Assembly: GCA_003449515.1 (NCBI GenBank)
Contig: DMHI01000281.1
Location: 1 to 32,570 of the forward strand
Length of the DNA stretch: 32,570 bases
Direction of reading: 5' to 3'
DNA from: Lysobacteraceae bacterium
GTDB lineage: Bacteria; Pseudomonadota; Gammaproteobacteria; Xanthomonadales; Xanthomonadaceae
Both the position numbers and the translations under genes were made by a program. Each line of letters starts with the position of its first letter. The first letter of the stretch is position 1. Positions 16,064 through 22,823 of this stretch are shown here, piece by piece. The notes below the pieces were generated by a model. The model worked only from the letters and a program-made list of their open reading frames with translations, was not told where the DNA came from and searched no databases.

Positions 16064-16831
16064 ATGCGCGCGTTGGGCGTGGTGGCCGGCGTGCTGCTGG
16101 CCGGCTACATCGCGGTGCTCGCGCTGCTGTTCGTCGAACAACGCAGCCTGCTGTATTTCCCGCAGTACACCCGCGATCCGGTGGTCGAGCCGGATTTCAC
16201 CCTGGCGGTCGAAGGCGCCACCCTCTCCGGCTGGGTGCTCAATCGCGGCCAATCGCGGGCGCTGCTGTTCTTCGGCGGCAATGCGCAGGATCTCTCCCTC
16301 AGCCTCGACGAGGTCGCCGCTTGGGCGCCGGCGCACACCGTCTATCTGGTGGCCTATCGCGGCTTCGGTCGCAGCACCGGCGAGCCCACCGAGGCGGCGC
16401 TGATGGCCGACGCGATCGCGCTGTTCGATCATGTCGCGCCCCGACACGACAGCGTCGACGTCTACGGCCGCAGTCTCGGCAGCGCGGTGGCCGTGCAGTT
16501 GGCGGCGCTGCGTCCGGTGCGGCGGCTCGCCCTGATCACCCCCTTCGACAGCGTGCGGCGACTCGCTTCGGCGTTCTACCCGTGGGTGCCGGTGGGCTGG
16601 CTGCTGCGCGATCACTACGACAGCGTGGGCCGCGCGCCGCGGCTCGCCATGCCGACGCTTGTCGTCATCGCCGACCGCGACGGGATCATTCCGCCGGCGC
16701 ATGCCGACGCCCTGGTGGCCGCGTTCCCGACAGCGCCCGAGGTGCTGCGCGTGCCCGGGGCCGGGCACAACGATGTGCAGGACTTTCCCGAATACGCCGA
16801 GGCGTTGCGGCGGTTCTTCGCTGTGGAGTGA
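16064..16831 (+). CDS. Membrane-anchored alpha/beta hydrolase (Bem46/ABHD13-like)
   Basis: A 255-residue serine hydrolase with an N-terminal membrane helix (residues ~4-23, VVAGVLLAGYIAVLALLF) followed by EQRSLLYFPQ, a hallmark of the Bem46/ABHD13 group. The catalytic triad can be placed: Ser137 in YGRSLGSA, Asp206 in IADRDGIIP and His235 in GAGHND. The oxyanion region is LFFGGNAQ. It is probably anchored in the inner membrane with the enzyme domain exposed. Substrate is unknown; acyl or acyl-protein esters are guesses only. It starts 6 bases after the transglycosylase, implying joint transcription. It converges on the methyltransferase gene 12 bases away. Confidence 0.9.
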   Translation: MRALGVVAGVLLAGYIAVLALLFVEQRSLLYFPQYTRDPVVEPDFTLAVEGATLSGWVLNRGQSRALLFFGGNAQDLSLSLDEVAAWAPAHTVYLVAYRGFGRSTGEPTEAALMADAIALFDHVAPRHDSVDVYGRSLGSAVAVQLAALRPVRRLALITPFDSVRRLASAFYPWVPVGWLLRDHYDSVGRAPRLAMPTLVVIADRDGIIPPAHADALVAAFPTAPEVLRVPGAGHNDVQDFPEYAEALRRFFAVE

Positions 16832-16843
16832 CCAAGCCGCGGG

Positions 16844-17728
16844 CTAACGCAACGCGCGCTGCCGCTGTGCCGTCGAGCGGATGGCGAACACCCCATCGAG
16901 CTTGCGCCCAGCGCGGAAGCCGGCGTGTTCCAGCCGCTTGATCACCTCGCCCGGCACGTCACGGCCGCTGGTTCGGGCGTTCGGTGCGCCGGTGTAGTGG
17001 AACAGCGGTGCCCCCGGCTTCAGCACGCGCGCGAGCTCGGCGTAGAAGGCCAGCGAATACAGCTCGCCGGCGATGCCGAAGCGTGGCGGGTCGTGCAGGG
17101 CGGCATCGAAATGCGCATCCGGCAGGGTCGCGATCAACCGCGACACGTCACCTTCGTGCAGGGTGAAGCGGCCCGCCCACGCCGGGGCGTCGGGGCTCGG
17201 CGACCACGGGTTGAGCCGGCGCAGCCAGACCACGTCGGGGTTTTTCTCGAAGCTCTGCACCTGGGCCGCACCGTTGTTCAGCGCATGCGCGGCGTAGTAG
17301 CCCAGACCGCCGCAGCAGTCGAGCAGGCGACGGCCACGCGGTTGCACCAGCGCGACCTTGGTCGCGGCATCGTCCCACGGCGACACCCGCGCGGTGGGCA
17401 GCATCTTGATGCCGTCGATCTCGAAGGTTGGCGGGCCCCAGGCGGTGGGGACGAGCTTGATCAGGCTGCCGCCGTAGCGTTGCACCGGCTGCCAGTCGAG
17501 ACCAGCCGCGCCCGGCAGCGGGGCATACAGCGTGCGCTCCTTGAAGCGGCTGGCCGGGTTGGGCCACGGCCAGCGCGTGCCGCGCCACTCGAAACCGGCA
17601 GGGTCGAGCGCGACGGTGTCGATGCTGCGGTCGAGATCGAACGAGCCCCGCCACACCGCGTCGCCGCGGTCGCGGGCCGCGAGCAGCGCAGCAAGCCGCT
17701 CGCGATCCAGCAGCGGGGCTGCGCTCAC
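16844..17728 (-). CDS. Class I SAM-dependent methyltransferase (COG2521-like)
   Basis: A 294-residue predicted methyltransferase. The SAM-binding motif I is LDCCGGLGY at residues 136-144, the acidic FEKNP at 160-164 should bind the SAM ribose, and motif IV is HDPPRFG at 212-218. DPPR-type motifs are found in enzymes that methylate nucleic acid bases or amide/amine nitrogens, but this group has no settled substrate. An N-terminal ~120-residue domain of unknown fold precedes it. The GTG start overlaps the stop of the DUF3297 gene (GTGA), which points to translational coupling and possibly a shared process. Confidence 0.85.
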   Translation of the reverse strand: MSAAPLLDRERLAALLAARDRGDAVWRGSFDLDRSIDTVALDPAGFEWRGTRWPWPNPASRFKERTLYAPLPGAAGLDWQPVQRYGGSLIKLVPTAWGPPTFEIDGIKMLPTARVSPWDDAATKVALVQPRGRRLLDCCGGLGYYAAHALNNGAAQVQSFEKNPDVVWLRRLNPWSPSPDAPAWAGRFTLHEGDVSRLIATLPDAHFDAALHDPPRFGIAGELYSLAFYAELARVLKPGAPLFHYTGAPNARTSGRDVPGEVIKRLEHAGFRAGRKLDGVFAIRSTAQRQRALR

Positions 17729-17961
17729 GTCAGGAAGCGCGCTTCCACGGTGCCTTTCAACGTGATCGTCATCGGCCGGCCGCGGCGGTCGAGCGCCTTG
17801 CCGGCCGGCACCCGCAGCCAGCCCTCCGACACGCAGTATTCCTCGACGTCGGTGCGTTCGTTGCCGTTGAAGCGGATGCCGATCCCGCGGCCCAGCGCCT
17901 TCGGATCGTGGAACGGCGAGCGCGGATCGTTCGACAGGCGATCGGGGGCGGTGTCGCTCAT
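17725..17961 (-). CDS. DUF3297 family protein
   Basis: A 78-residue soluble protein that fits DUF3297 in length and pattern (PDRLSNDPRSPFHD, GRGIGIRFNGNERTDVEEYCVSEGWLRV, MTITLKGTVEARF). Its function is unknown. It has no signal peptide or membrane segment. No Shine-Dalgarno sequence is obvious before ATG 17961, but a short basic ORF with a good ribosome site ends 10 bases upstream, so it may be reached by coupled translation. It is followed by the methyltransferase with a 4-base overlap. Confidence 0.9.
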   Translation of the reverse strand: MSDTAPDRLSNDPRSPFHDPKALGRGIGIRFNGNERTDVEEYCVSEGWLRVPAGKALDRRGRPMTITLKGTVEARFLT

Positions 17962-17971
17962 GGCGATGCGA

Positions 17972-18040
17972 TCAGCGCAGGCTCTTCAGGCGGGCGGCGC
18001 GACGGCGCGAACGGGACTTCTTGTTGACGGACTTCTTCAT
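17972..18040 (-). CDS. 22-residue strongly basic micropeptide
   Basis: A short ORF of 22 codons plus TGA. It begins MKKSVNKKSRSRRRAARL and has 5 Lys, 6 Arg and no acidic residue, so half of the residues are basic. GAGG stands 8 bases before its ATG, a good Shine-Dalgarno site. The ORF ends 10 bases before the DUF3297 start, which itself lacks such a site. The composition resembles small ribosome- or RNA-binding peptides. It could be a structural micropeptide or a leader peptide coupling translation to DUF3297. I do not recognise a named family. GC-rich DNA favours Arg codons by chance, but the repeated AAG AAG and AAC Lys/Asn codons do not fit that bias. Confidence 0.6.
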   Translation of the reverse strand: MKKSVNKKSRSRRRAARLKSLR

Positions 18041-18108
18041 GGCGATGGCCTCGGGGTGGGAAACGGGGCGCGCATTCTCCCACAGGCGGGGCCGCGCGCG
18101 GCGCTATC

Positions 18109-18152
18109 GCCGGTATCCCATGCCGCAGGCTACGCTGCCGGGGATATCCGGC
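18109..18152. promoter_or_regulatory. Imperfect inverted repeat around a -10-like element
   Basis: GCCGGTATCCC (18109-18119) faces GGGATATCCGGC (18141-18152), an inverted repeat with one extra T. A TACGCT hexamer at 18131-18136 lies between the arms, 30 bases before the DUF4105 gene start. The layout would suit an operator for that gene or for the divergent micropeptide unit. No regulator gene is nearby. Confidence 0.4.
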
Positions 18153-18166
18153 ACTGGAGCCCGCCC

Positions 18167-19009
18167 TTGGCCATCGTCGTCGCGCTGCTGGTGGTGATCG
18201 CGCTGCTCATGGTGATCGGCGCGGTGTTCGCCGTCGGCGGGGGGCGCCGTTCAGCGCCGATCGAGCGCGATTGGGGACCTGCCGAAGCGCGTCTGGCCAC
18301 GGCCACCTTCGACGGTGATCGGGTGACGGTGCACAACGTGCGCCATGCGGTCTACCGCAGCACCACCGATTTCGACGTGCATTGGGAAACCCGCGAGTAC
18401 GACCTCGCCACGGTCGCCAGTGCCTGGTTCATCGTCGAGCCCTTTGCCGACTGGCGTGGTCCGGCACACACCTTCGTCAGTTTCGGTTTCGCCGATGGCC
18501 GCTATCTCGCGGTCTCGGCCGAGATGCGCAAGGAGCGCAACGAGAGGTTCTCGGCGCTGCGCGGCCTGCTCCGCACCTACGATCTGATGATCGTGGTGGG
18601 CGACGAGCGCGACCTGATCGGTCTGCGCGCGCTGCACCGCCGCGACGATGTCTTCCTGTACCGGTTGCGCATCATGGCGGTCGAGGCGCGCGCGCTGCTC
18701 GAGGCGCTGCTGCGCCGCGCCAACGCGCTGGCCGAGCGTCCGGCGTTCTACAACACGCTGTGCGCGAACTGCACCACCACCATCACCGACGAGATCGAGG
18801 CACTGGCGCCGGGTCGGGTGCCCCGCAGTTGGCGCCTGGTCCTGCCCCGCTTCAGCGACGACCACGCTTTCGACCTCGGCCTGATCGACACCGACCTGCC
18901 ACGCGCGACCTACCGCGAGGCCCACCGCATCAACGCGCTGGCGGAAGCCGCCGCTGGCGCGGAGGATTTCTCGGCCCGGCTGCGTCCGCCTCGCGCGCCA
19001 CCGTGGTGA
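18167..19009 (+). CDS. DUF4105 (Lnb N-terminal-like) membrane-anchored protein
   Basis: A 280-residue protein with an N-terminal membrane helix (LAIVVALLVVIALLMVIGAVFAV) and a periplasmic DUF4105 domain at about residues 50-230. Seen motifs include RHAVYRSTTDFDVHWETREYDL, AHTFVSFGF and the conserved YNTLCANCTTTI with its Cys-Thr cluster. Lnb-type domains are papain-like by fold, and in Bifidobacterium they form part of lacto-N-biosidase; in proteobacteria the role is unknown. TTG 18167 is taken as the start because GGAG lies 7 bases before it and it keeps the whole membrane helix. The next ATG (18209) would cut the helix. Confidence 0.85.
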   Translation: MAIVVALLVVIALLMVIGAVFAVGGGRRSAPIERDWGPAEARLATATFDGDRVTVHNVRHAVYRSTTDFDVHWETREYDLATVASAWFIVEPFADWRGPAHTFVSFGFADGRYLAVSAEMRKERNERFSALRGLLRTYDLMIVVGDERDLIGLRALHRRDDVFLYRLRIMAVEARALLEALLRRANALAERPAFYNTLCANCTTTITDEIEALAPGRVPRSWRLVLPRFSDDHAFDLGLIDTDLPRATYREAHRINALAEAAAGAEDFSARLRPPRAPPW

Positions 19010-19030
19010 CGCGGGCCGGGTGCGCGGTGA

Positions 19031-19060
19031 TTGAGAAACCGGCGTCGCTTCGGGCATCGT
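19031..19060 (+). promoter_or_regulatory. Candidate promoter giving a leaderless SemiSWEET mRNA
   Basis: TTGAGA (19031-19036) and CATCGT (19055-19060) are separated by 18 bases. The SemiSWEET ATG begins 7 bases after the -10, where transcription should start, so the mRNA may have no 5' leader. No Shine-Dalgarno sequence is seen. The -10 is weak, so this is only a candidate. Confidence 0.35.
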
Positions 19061-19067
19061 TCGCGCC

Positions 19068-19364
19068 ATGGATTCCGCCACCACCATCGGCCTTGTCGCC
19101 GCGTTTCTCACCAGCGTCGCCTTCGTGCCGCAGACCATCCGCAACTTCCGCCGGCGCCAGGTTGGCGATCTGTCGTTCTTCACGTTCGGCACCTTCACCG
19201 CCGGCGTCGTCGCCTGGCTCGCCTATGGCCTGATGATCGACAGCCTGCCGGTGATCGCCGCCAACTGCTTCACGCTGGCGGTGAGCCTGCTGAACCTGTG
19301 GCAGATGTGGGCATACCGCGGCAACCCGGCACCTTCGCACGACACTCCCCCGACCTCCGGGTAA
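19068..19364 (+). CDS. SemiSWEET family sugar transporter
   Basis: A 98-residue membrane protein with three helices and one PQ-loop repeat: TTIGLVAAFLTSVAFVPQTIRNFRRR, then FFTFGTFTAGVVAWLAYGLMID, then LPVIAANCFTLAVSLLNLW. The VPQT motif and the single triple-helix bundle are those of bacterial SemiSWEETs, which dimerise to make a sugar facilitator. Length is typical. Substrate cannot be read from sequence. It stands alone on the + strand, between DUF4105 and a secreted protein. A TAAAGT -10-like hexamer for the next gene overlaps its stop codon (19362-19367). Confidence 0.92.
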   Translation: MDSATTIGLVAAFLTSVAFVPQTIRNFRRRQVGDLSFFTFGTFTAGVVAWLAYGLMIDSLPVIAANCFTLAVSLLNLWQMWAYRGNPAPSHDTPPTSG

Positions 19365-19399
19365 AGTCGGCGCGTTTTCCCGCCAACGGACCGCCCTCG

Positions 19400-19909
19400 A
19401 TGCGCCTCACCCCGACCCTCGCCGCCCTTGCCGCCGTCATTGCCGGCATCGCTTTCACGCTCTCCGCGCCCGCCCACGCCGGCGAGGCGGCAGTGCTCGA
19501 ACTCAAGGACAACGAGAGCTTTCTGCTGCCGATCGATGAGCCGGGCAACCGCCTGCCCGAATACCCGGCCGCCGTGCTCGCCCAGCAGGCGGTGCCGGCA
19601 GCGGTGGTCTGCATGCGCGTCGACATCGACGCCGAGGGGGCCGTGAGCTATGCCGGGCCGCTGGTGCGCGAGCCGGAATGCCCGGCAATCACCGAATTGA
19701 CCAAGCAGTTCGCCGACGCCTCCGCGGCGACGCTGACCACCTGGCGTTTCGAGCCGGCGATCAAGTGCGTGTTCCGCAGCCGGCGCGCCAAGGAGGCCGC
19801 AGGCATGAGCTGCGCGGGGGGGCGCGAAGTGCCGACGCCCACCACGCTCACCTTCCGCTTCCTGTTCGAGCAGGTCGACGGCCGTGGCGTGGTGCGGATG
19901 CAGCGTTAA
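19400..19909 (+). CDS. Secreted protein with TonB C-terminal-like domain
   Basis: A 169-residue protein with a signal peptide (LTPTLAALAAVIAGIAFTLSAPAHA). Its mature part follows the TonB_C pattern: LPEYPAAVLAQQAVPAAVVCMRVDIDAEGAVSYAG..., then FADASAATLTTWRFEPAIK. In TonB this domain meets TonB boxes of outer-membrane receptors. Here there is no membrane-spanning Pro-rich arm, so it is not an energy transducer. Such stand-alone secreted domains are common in Lysobacterales and have unknown roles. There are four cysteines in the mature part. Its TAA overlaps the stop of the convergent lipocalin gene in TTAA. Confidence 0.75.
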   Translation: MRLTPTLAALAAVIAGIAFTLSAPAHAGEAAVLELKDNESFLLPIDEPGNRLPEYPAAVLAQQAVPAAVVCMRVDIDAEGAVSYAGPLVREPECPAITELTKQFADASAATLTTWRFEPAIKCVFRSRRAKEAAGMSCAGGREVPTPTTLTFRFLFEQVDGRGVVRMQR

Positions 19910-20502
19910 CGCCCGGCACCGGCCACGATCAGCCCGCTGAGGTCGTAGCCGCGCGCTTCGGCGCGCTGCCGCAGGCGGTCCAGCAGGGCCGGTTCGATCG
20001 CTGGCTCGCGCGCCAGCACCCAGAGCGCGCCGCGCGAGGGCCCGCCCACCACGGCCCAGCGGTAGTCGGGGTCGAGGTCGATCACCCAGTAGTCGGCCCA
20101 GCCGAACGGCAGCCAGGCCAGAGCCGGTGGCAGAAAGCTCACCTTGAGCGCGCCGGGGCGATCGGTGGTGCGGGCGATCCCGCGGGCTTCGATCACCCCG
20201 CCCTCGGCGTCGACGCAGCGGTTGCGCACCGAAATGCCGCCATCCTCGAGTGCGGCGTAGGTGGCCGTGGTGTCGCGCGCACAGCGGCGCTGGAAAAACA
20301 TCGGCAACCGCGCCACCTCGTGCCAGACACCGGCATAGCGCGCGAGATCGACAGCCTCGACGGGCGCGTTGGTGCTGCCAGCGGGCAGCGTTGGCGGCAT
20401 CAGCGCAAGGGCGGGCGCCGGTTCCGACCGCGCCGACACGGGCGCGGGCAGGGCGGCGAACAGGACGGCCGCAAGGAGGGCGGCGCGCGACAGGTGGCTC
20501 AT
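19906..20502 (-). CDS. Bacterial lipocalin (Blc-like)
   Basis: A 198-residue secreted lipocalin. The lipocalin motif 1 is YAGVWHEVARLPMFFQRRC (residues ~56-74), followed by TTATYAALEDGGISVRNRC, KVSFLPP, ADYWVIDLDPDYRWAVVGGPSRGALWVLAREP, all standard for Blc. It binds hydrophobic ligands such as lysophospholipids in E. coli. The signal peptide (RAALLAAVLFAALPAPVSA) ends in an AXA site with no lipobox Cys, so unlike E. coli Blc it is probably soluble in the periplasm. ATG 20502 is preferred to an upstream start at 20559 that would bury the signal peptide. Two cysteines (C74, C96) may form a disulfide. Confidence 0.93.
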   Translation of the reverse strand: MSHLSRAALLAAVLFAALPAPVSARSEPAPALALMPPTLPAGSTNAPVEAVDLARYAGVWHEVARLPMFFQRRCARDTTATYAALEDGGISVRNRCVDAEGGVIEARGIARTTDRPGALKVSFLPPALAWLPFGWADYWVIDLDPDYRWAVVGGPSRGALWVLAREPAIEPALLDRLRQRAEARGYDLSGLIVAGAGR

Positions 20503-20544
20503 GGTGGTCGGCTCTCCGATGCGCGGCGGGAGCGCGCTCGCCGA

Positions 20545-20550
20545 TACGCT
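20545..20550 (+). promoter_or_regulatory. -10-like TACGCT before the spermidine-synthase-like gene
   Basis: TACGCT is followed by GGGCGACA and then an in-frame ATG at 20559. If used, transcription would begin at or next to that ATG. The hexamer recurs before other genes in this window (18131, 27149 on the minus strand, 31428 as TACACT). Confidence 0.35.
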
Positions 20551-20585
20551 GGGCGACAATGCGTGCAGTGCATGTGGAGGATGGG

Positions 20586-21374
20586 ATGGGCTGGCGGGCG
20601 TGGATCCGGGCGATCGGGCGCGGCATCGCGTGGCGGCACGCGGGCGTCGCGGTGCCCGCGCGTCTGATCGTGCAGGCCGACTGGCGCACCGCCGAACTGC
20701 GTTTCAAATCGGGCACCGCGCAGAGCCGGATGTCGCGCTGGGCGCCCGATCGCCTGGTGGTCGACTACACGCGCACCATGCTCGGCGCGCTGCTGCTGGT
20801 GCCCGATCCGCGCAGCATCGGCATGGTCGGTCTGGGCGGCGGCTCGCAGGCGAAGTTCCTGCACCGGCATCTGCGTGGCGCGCGGCTCGAGGTGTTCGAG
20901 AACGACGCCGATGTGCTGGCGCTGCGGCGACGCTTCCGCATCCCCGATGACGACGCGCGCCTGGCCGTCCGGCACGCTGATGCCGCCCCTGCGCTGCGCG
21001 GGCGCGTGGCGGCTTACGACCTGCTGCTGGTCGATGGCTACGATGTGCATGGCATCCCCGAGGCCCTGTCGACGCAACGCTTCTACACCGACTGCCGGGC
21101 CAGCCTGCGGGCCGGTGGCGCGCTGGCGGTGAACCTCTACGACACCGCCCATGCCGTGCACCTGCAGCGCCTGCGCATCGCCTTCGGTGCCGCGAACGTG
21201 CAGGTGGTGGAGGAAGCGCGTCAGAGCAATCGCGTGGCCTTCGCCTGGGTGCCGCCGCTCGCCGGTAACGCCGCCAGTGCCGTTCCCGCGCTTGAAGCGC
21301 GCGGGCTGCGCGAGCTGGCCGATGTGTTCGCCCGACTGCGCAGCATCGGCCCCAGCGTGGCCCAGACGTGCTGA
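20586..21374 (+). CDS. Spermidine-synthase-like aminopropyltransferase-fold protein
   Basis: A 262-residue Rossmann-fold protein of the spermidine synthase superfamily. The SAM-type glycine motif is GMVGLGGGSQAKFLHRHL. It is followed by LEVFENDADVLALRRRF, RHADAA and the active-site-like LLVDGYDVHGIPEALSTQRFY, where true SpeE has a D-x-x-D-P core. The N-terminal beta domain of SpeE is shortened. Polyamine synthesis is therefore uncertain; many such short homologues have unknown function. Start ATG 20586 has GGAGG five bases upstream. ATG 20559 in the same frame is an alternative (262 or 271 residues). The 3' end overlaps the convergent esterase gene by 154 bases. Confidence 0.82.
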   Translation: MGWRAWIRAIGRGIAWRHAGVAVPARLIVQADWRTAELRFKSGTAQSRMSRWAPDRLVVDYTRTMLGALLLVPDPRSIGMVGLGGGSQAKFLHRHLRGARLEVFENDADVLALRRRFRIPDDDARLAVRHADAAPALRGRVAAYDLLLVDGYDVHGIPEALSTQRFYTDCRASLRAGGALAVNLYDTAHAVHLQRLRIAFGAANVQVVEEARQSNRVAFAWVPPLAGNAASAVPALEARGLRELADVFARLRSIGPSVAQTC

Positions 21375-22114
21375 GCGAGCACCGGCTGGGCGTCGGCGGT
21401 GGGATGCAGGCGGTCGGGCTGGAAGGCACTGTCGTCGAGAGCGATCGGCTCCAGCAGGAACGGCAGGTGGGCCACGCCCTCGGCGCGTGCAAGCTCGCCG
21501 AACATCGTGAAGAAGGCCGACGTGTAGGCCGGACCGTAGTTCGGCGGCAGGCGCATGCCGACCACCAGCACGTCGCTGCCGCTCGCCTTCGCGGCACGCA
21601 CCATGCGTTCGAGATTGCCGCGGGTCTGCTCGAGCGGAAGGCCACGCAGGCCGTCGTTGGCGCCGAGCGCGAGCACCAGCAGGGCCGGTTGATGCTCGGC
21701 CAGTGCGGCATCGATCCGGGAGACGCCGCCGGCGGTGGTTTCGCCGCTGATCGAGGCGTTGACCATCCGGTAGCCGGGGGCCTCGCTGCGCATCCGCGCA
21801 TCCAGCAGGGCCACCCAGCCCTGCTCGGCGGCGAGGTTGTAGGCGGCCGACAGCGAATCGCCGAAAACAAGGATGTTGCGCGTGGCGATGACCGCATCCG
21901 GCGCAGGGCTGGCGGCGATCGGGGCCACCGGTGCGCTTTCGGCCGCCGCCGCGCTCGCTGCCGACGGCGTGTCGCCGCGCTCGGCATCACCGGGTCCGGC
22001 GCAGCCCGCGAGGGCCGCCAGCACAAATCCCAGTGTCAGCGCGCGCAGCGCCGTGACGCCCTGTTGAGGCGCCAGCGCCCACAGTGCGTGATATTCCCCG
22101 CTTCGATCCGCCAT
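21221..22114 (-). CDS. tesA: GDSL-type lysophospholipase/arylesterase, TesA-like, with C-terminal extension
   Basis: A 297-residue SGNH hydrolase. Catalytic Ser87 lies in VFGDSLSAAYN, the block III Asn in GANDGLRGLP, and the Asp-His pair in DRLHPTADAQP. A lipobox LAGC at 35-38 suggests a lipoprotein, unlike secreted E. coli TesA. The divergent ybbA-ybbP pair repeats the E. coli tesA layout. Two oddities are seen. The ATG lies in CATG shared with the ybbA start, leaving 24 unneeded residues before the signal helix. The protein also runs ~38 residues past the usual family end as a Ser/Ala-rich tail, encoded opposite the spermidine-synthase-like gene. The real start may lie further in, on a CTG. 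Confidence 0.88.
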   Translation of the reverse strand: MADRSGEYHALWALAPQQGVTALRALTLGFVLAALAGCAGPGDAERGDTPSAASAAAAESAPVAPIAASPAPDAVIATRNILVFGDSLSAAYNLAAEQGWVALLDARMRSEAPGYRMVNASISGETTAGGVSRIDAALAEHQPALLVLALGANDGLRGLPLEQTRGNLERMVRAAKASGSDVLVVGMRLPPNYGPAYTSAFFTMFGELARAEGVAHLPFLLEPIALDDSAFQPDRLHPTADAQPVLAQHVWATLGPMLRSRANTSASSRSPRASSAGTALAALPASGGTQAKATRLL

Positions 22115-22823
22115 GCCGATGACCGCCCTGATGAGTCCCGAGATGCTCGCCGCCGCCACGCCCGTCCTGCAGGTGGAGGGCTTGGGCAAGCAGGTGGCGC
22201 TGCCCTCCGGGCCGCTGACCATCCTTTCCGATGTGGGATTCAACATCGCGCCGGGTGAAGCATTCGCCATCGTCGGTGCCTCCGGTTCAGGCAAGAGCAC
22301 CCTGCTGTCGCTTCTCGCCGGGCTCGACGTGCCCAGCAGTGGTGGCGTGCGCCTTGCCGGGCAGGACCTCGGTGTGCTCGACGAGGATGGCCGTGCGGCC
22401 CTGCGGGCGGCGAAGGTCGGCTTCGTGTTCCAGAACTTCCAGCTCTTGCCCGCGCTGACCGCCCTCGAGAACGTGATGCTGCCGCTCGAACTGCGCGGCG
22501 ATCGTGACGCCGAGGGCCCGGCGCGCGAGGTGCTGCGCCAGGTGGGCCTGGGCGAGCGGCTCACGCACTACCCGCGCCAGCTCTCCGGTGGCGAGCAGCA
22601 GCGGGTGGCGATCGCGCGCGCCTTCGTCACCCGCCCGGCCCTGCTGTTCGCCGACGAGCCCACCGGCAACCTCGACACCGGCACCGGCCAGCAGATCATC
22701 GACCTGCTGTTCCGTCTGAATGCGGAAGCCGGCACCACGCTGGTGCTGGTGACGCACGACGAGCGCCTCGCCGCGCGTTGTGGCCGCCAACTGCGCCTCG
22801 CCGCCGGCCGGGTGCAGGCATGA
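22113..22823 (+). CDS. ybbA: YbbA-type ABC transporter ATP-binding protein
   Basis: A 236-residue ABC ATPase of the LolD/MacB-like type-VII class. Walker A GASGSGKST at 55-63, Q-loop VFQNFQLLP at 105-113, signature LSGGE at 157-161, Walker B LLFADEP at 177-183 and switch His215 (VTHDE) are all intact. The signature RQLSGGEQQRVAIARAF is typical. The ATG could be 22113, 22119, 22131 or 22143; shorter forms would resemble family members more and would avoid the shared CATG with tesA. Its stop overlaps the permease start (ATGA). With YbbP it probably forms a mechanotransmission-type complex acting on periplasmic or envelope substrates, not a classical importer. Confidence 0.92.
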   Translation: MPMTALMSPEMLAAATPVLQVEGLGKQVALPSGPLTILSDVGFNIAPGEAFAIVGASGSGKSTLLSLLAGLDVPSSGGVRLAGQDLGVLDEDGRAALRAAKVGFVFQNFQLLPALTALENVMLPLELRGDRDAEGPAREVLRQVGLGERLTHYPRQLSGGEQQRVAIARAFVTRPALLFADEPTGNLDTGTGQQIIDLLFRLNAEAGTTLVLVTHDERLAARCGRQLRLAAGRVQA

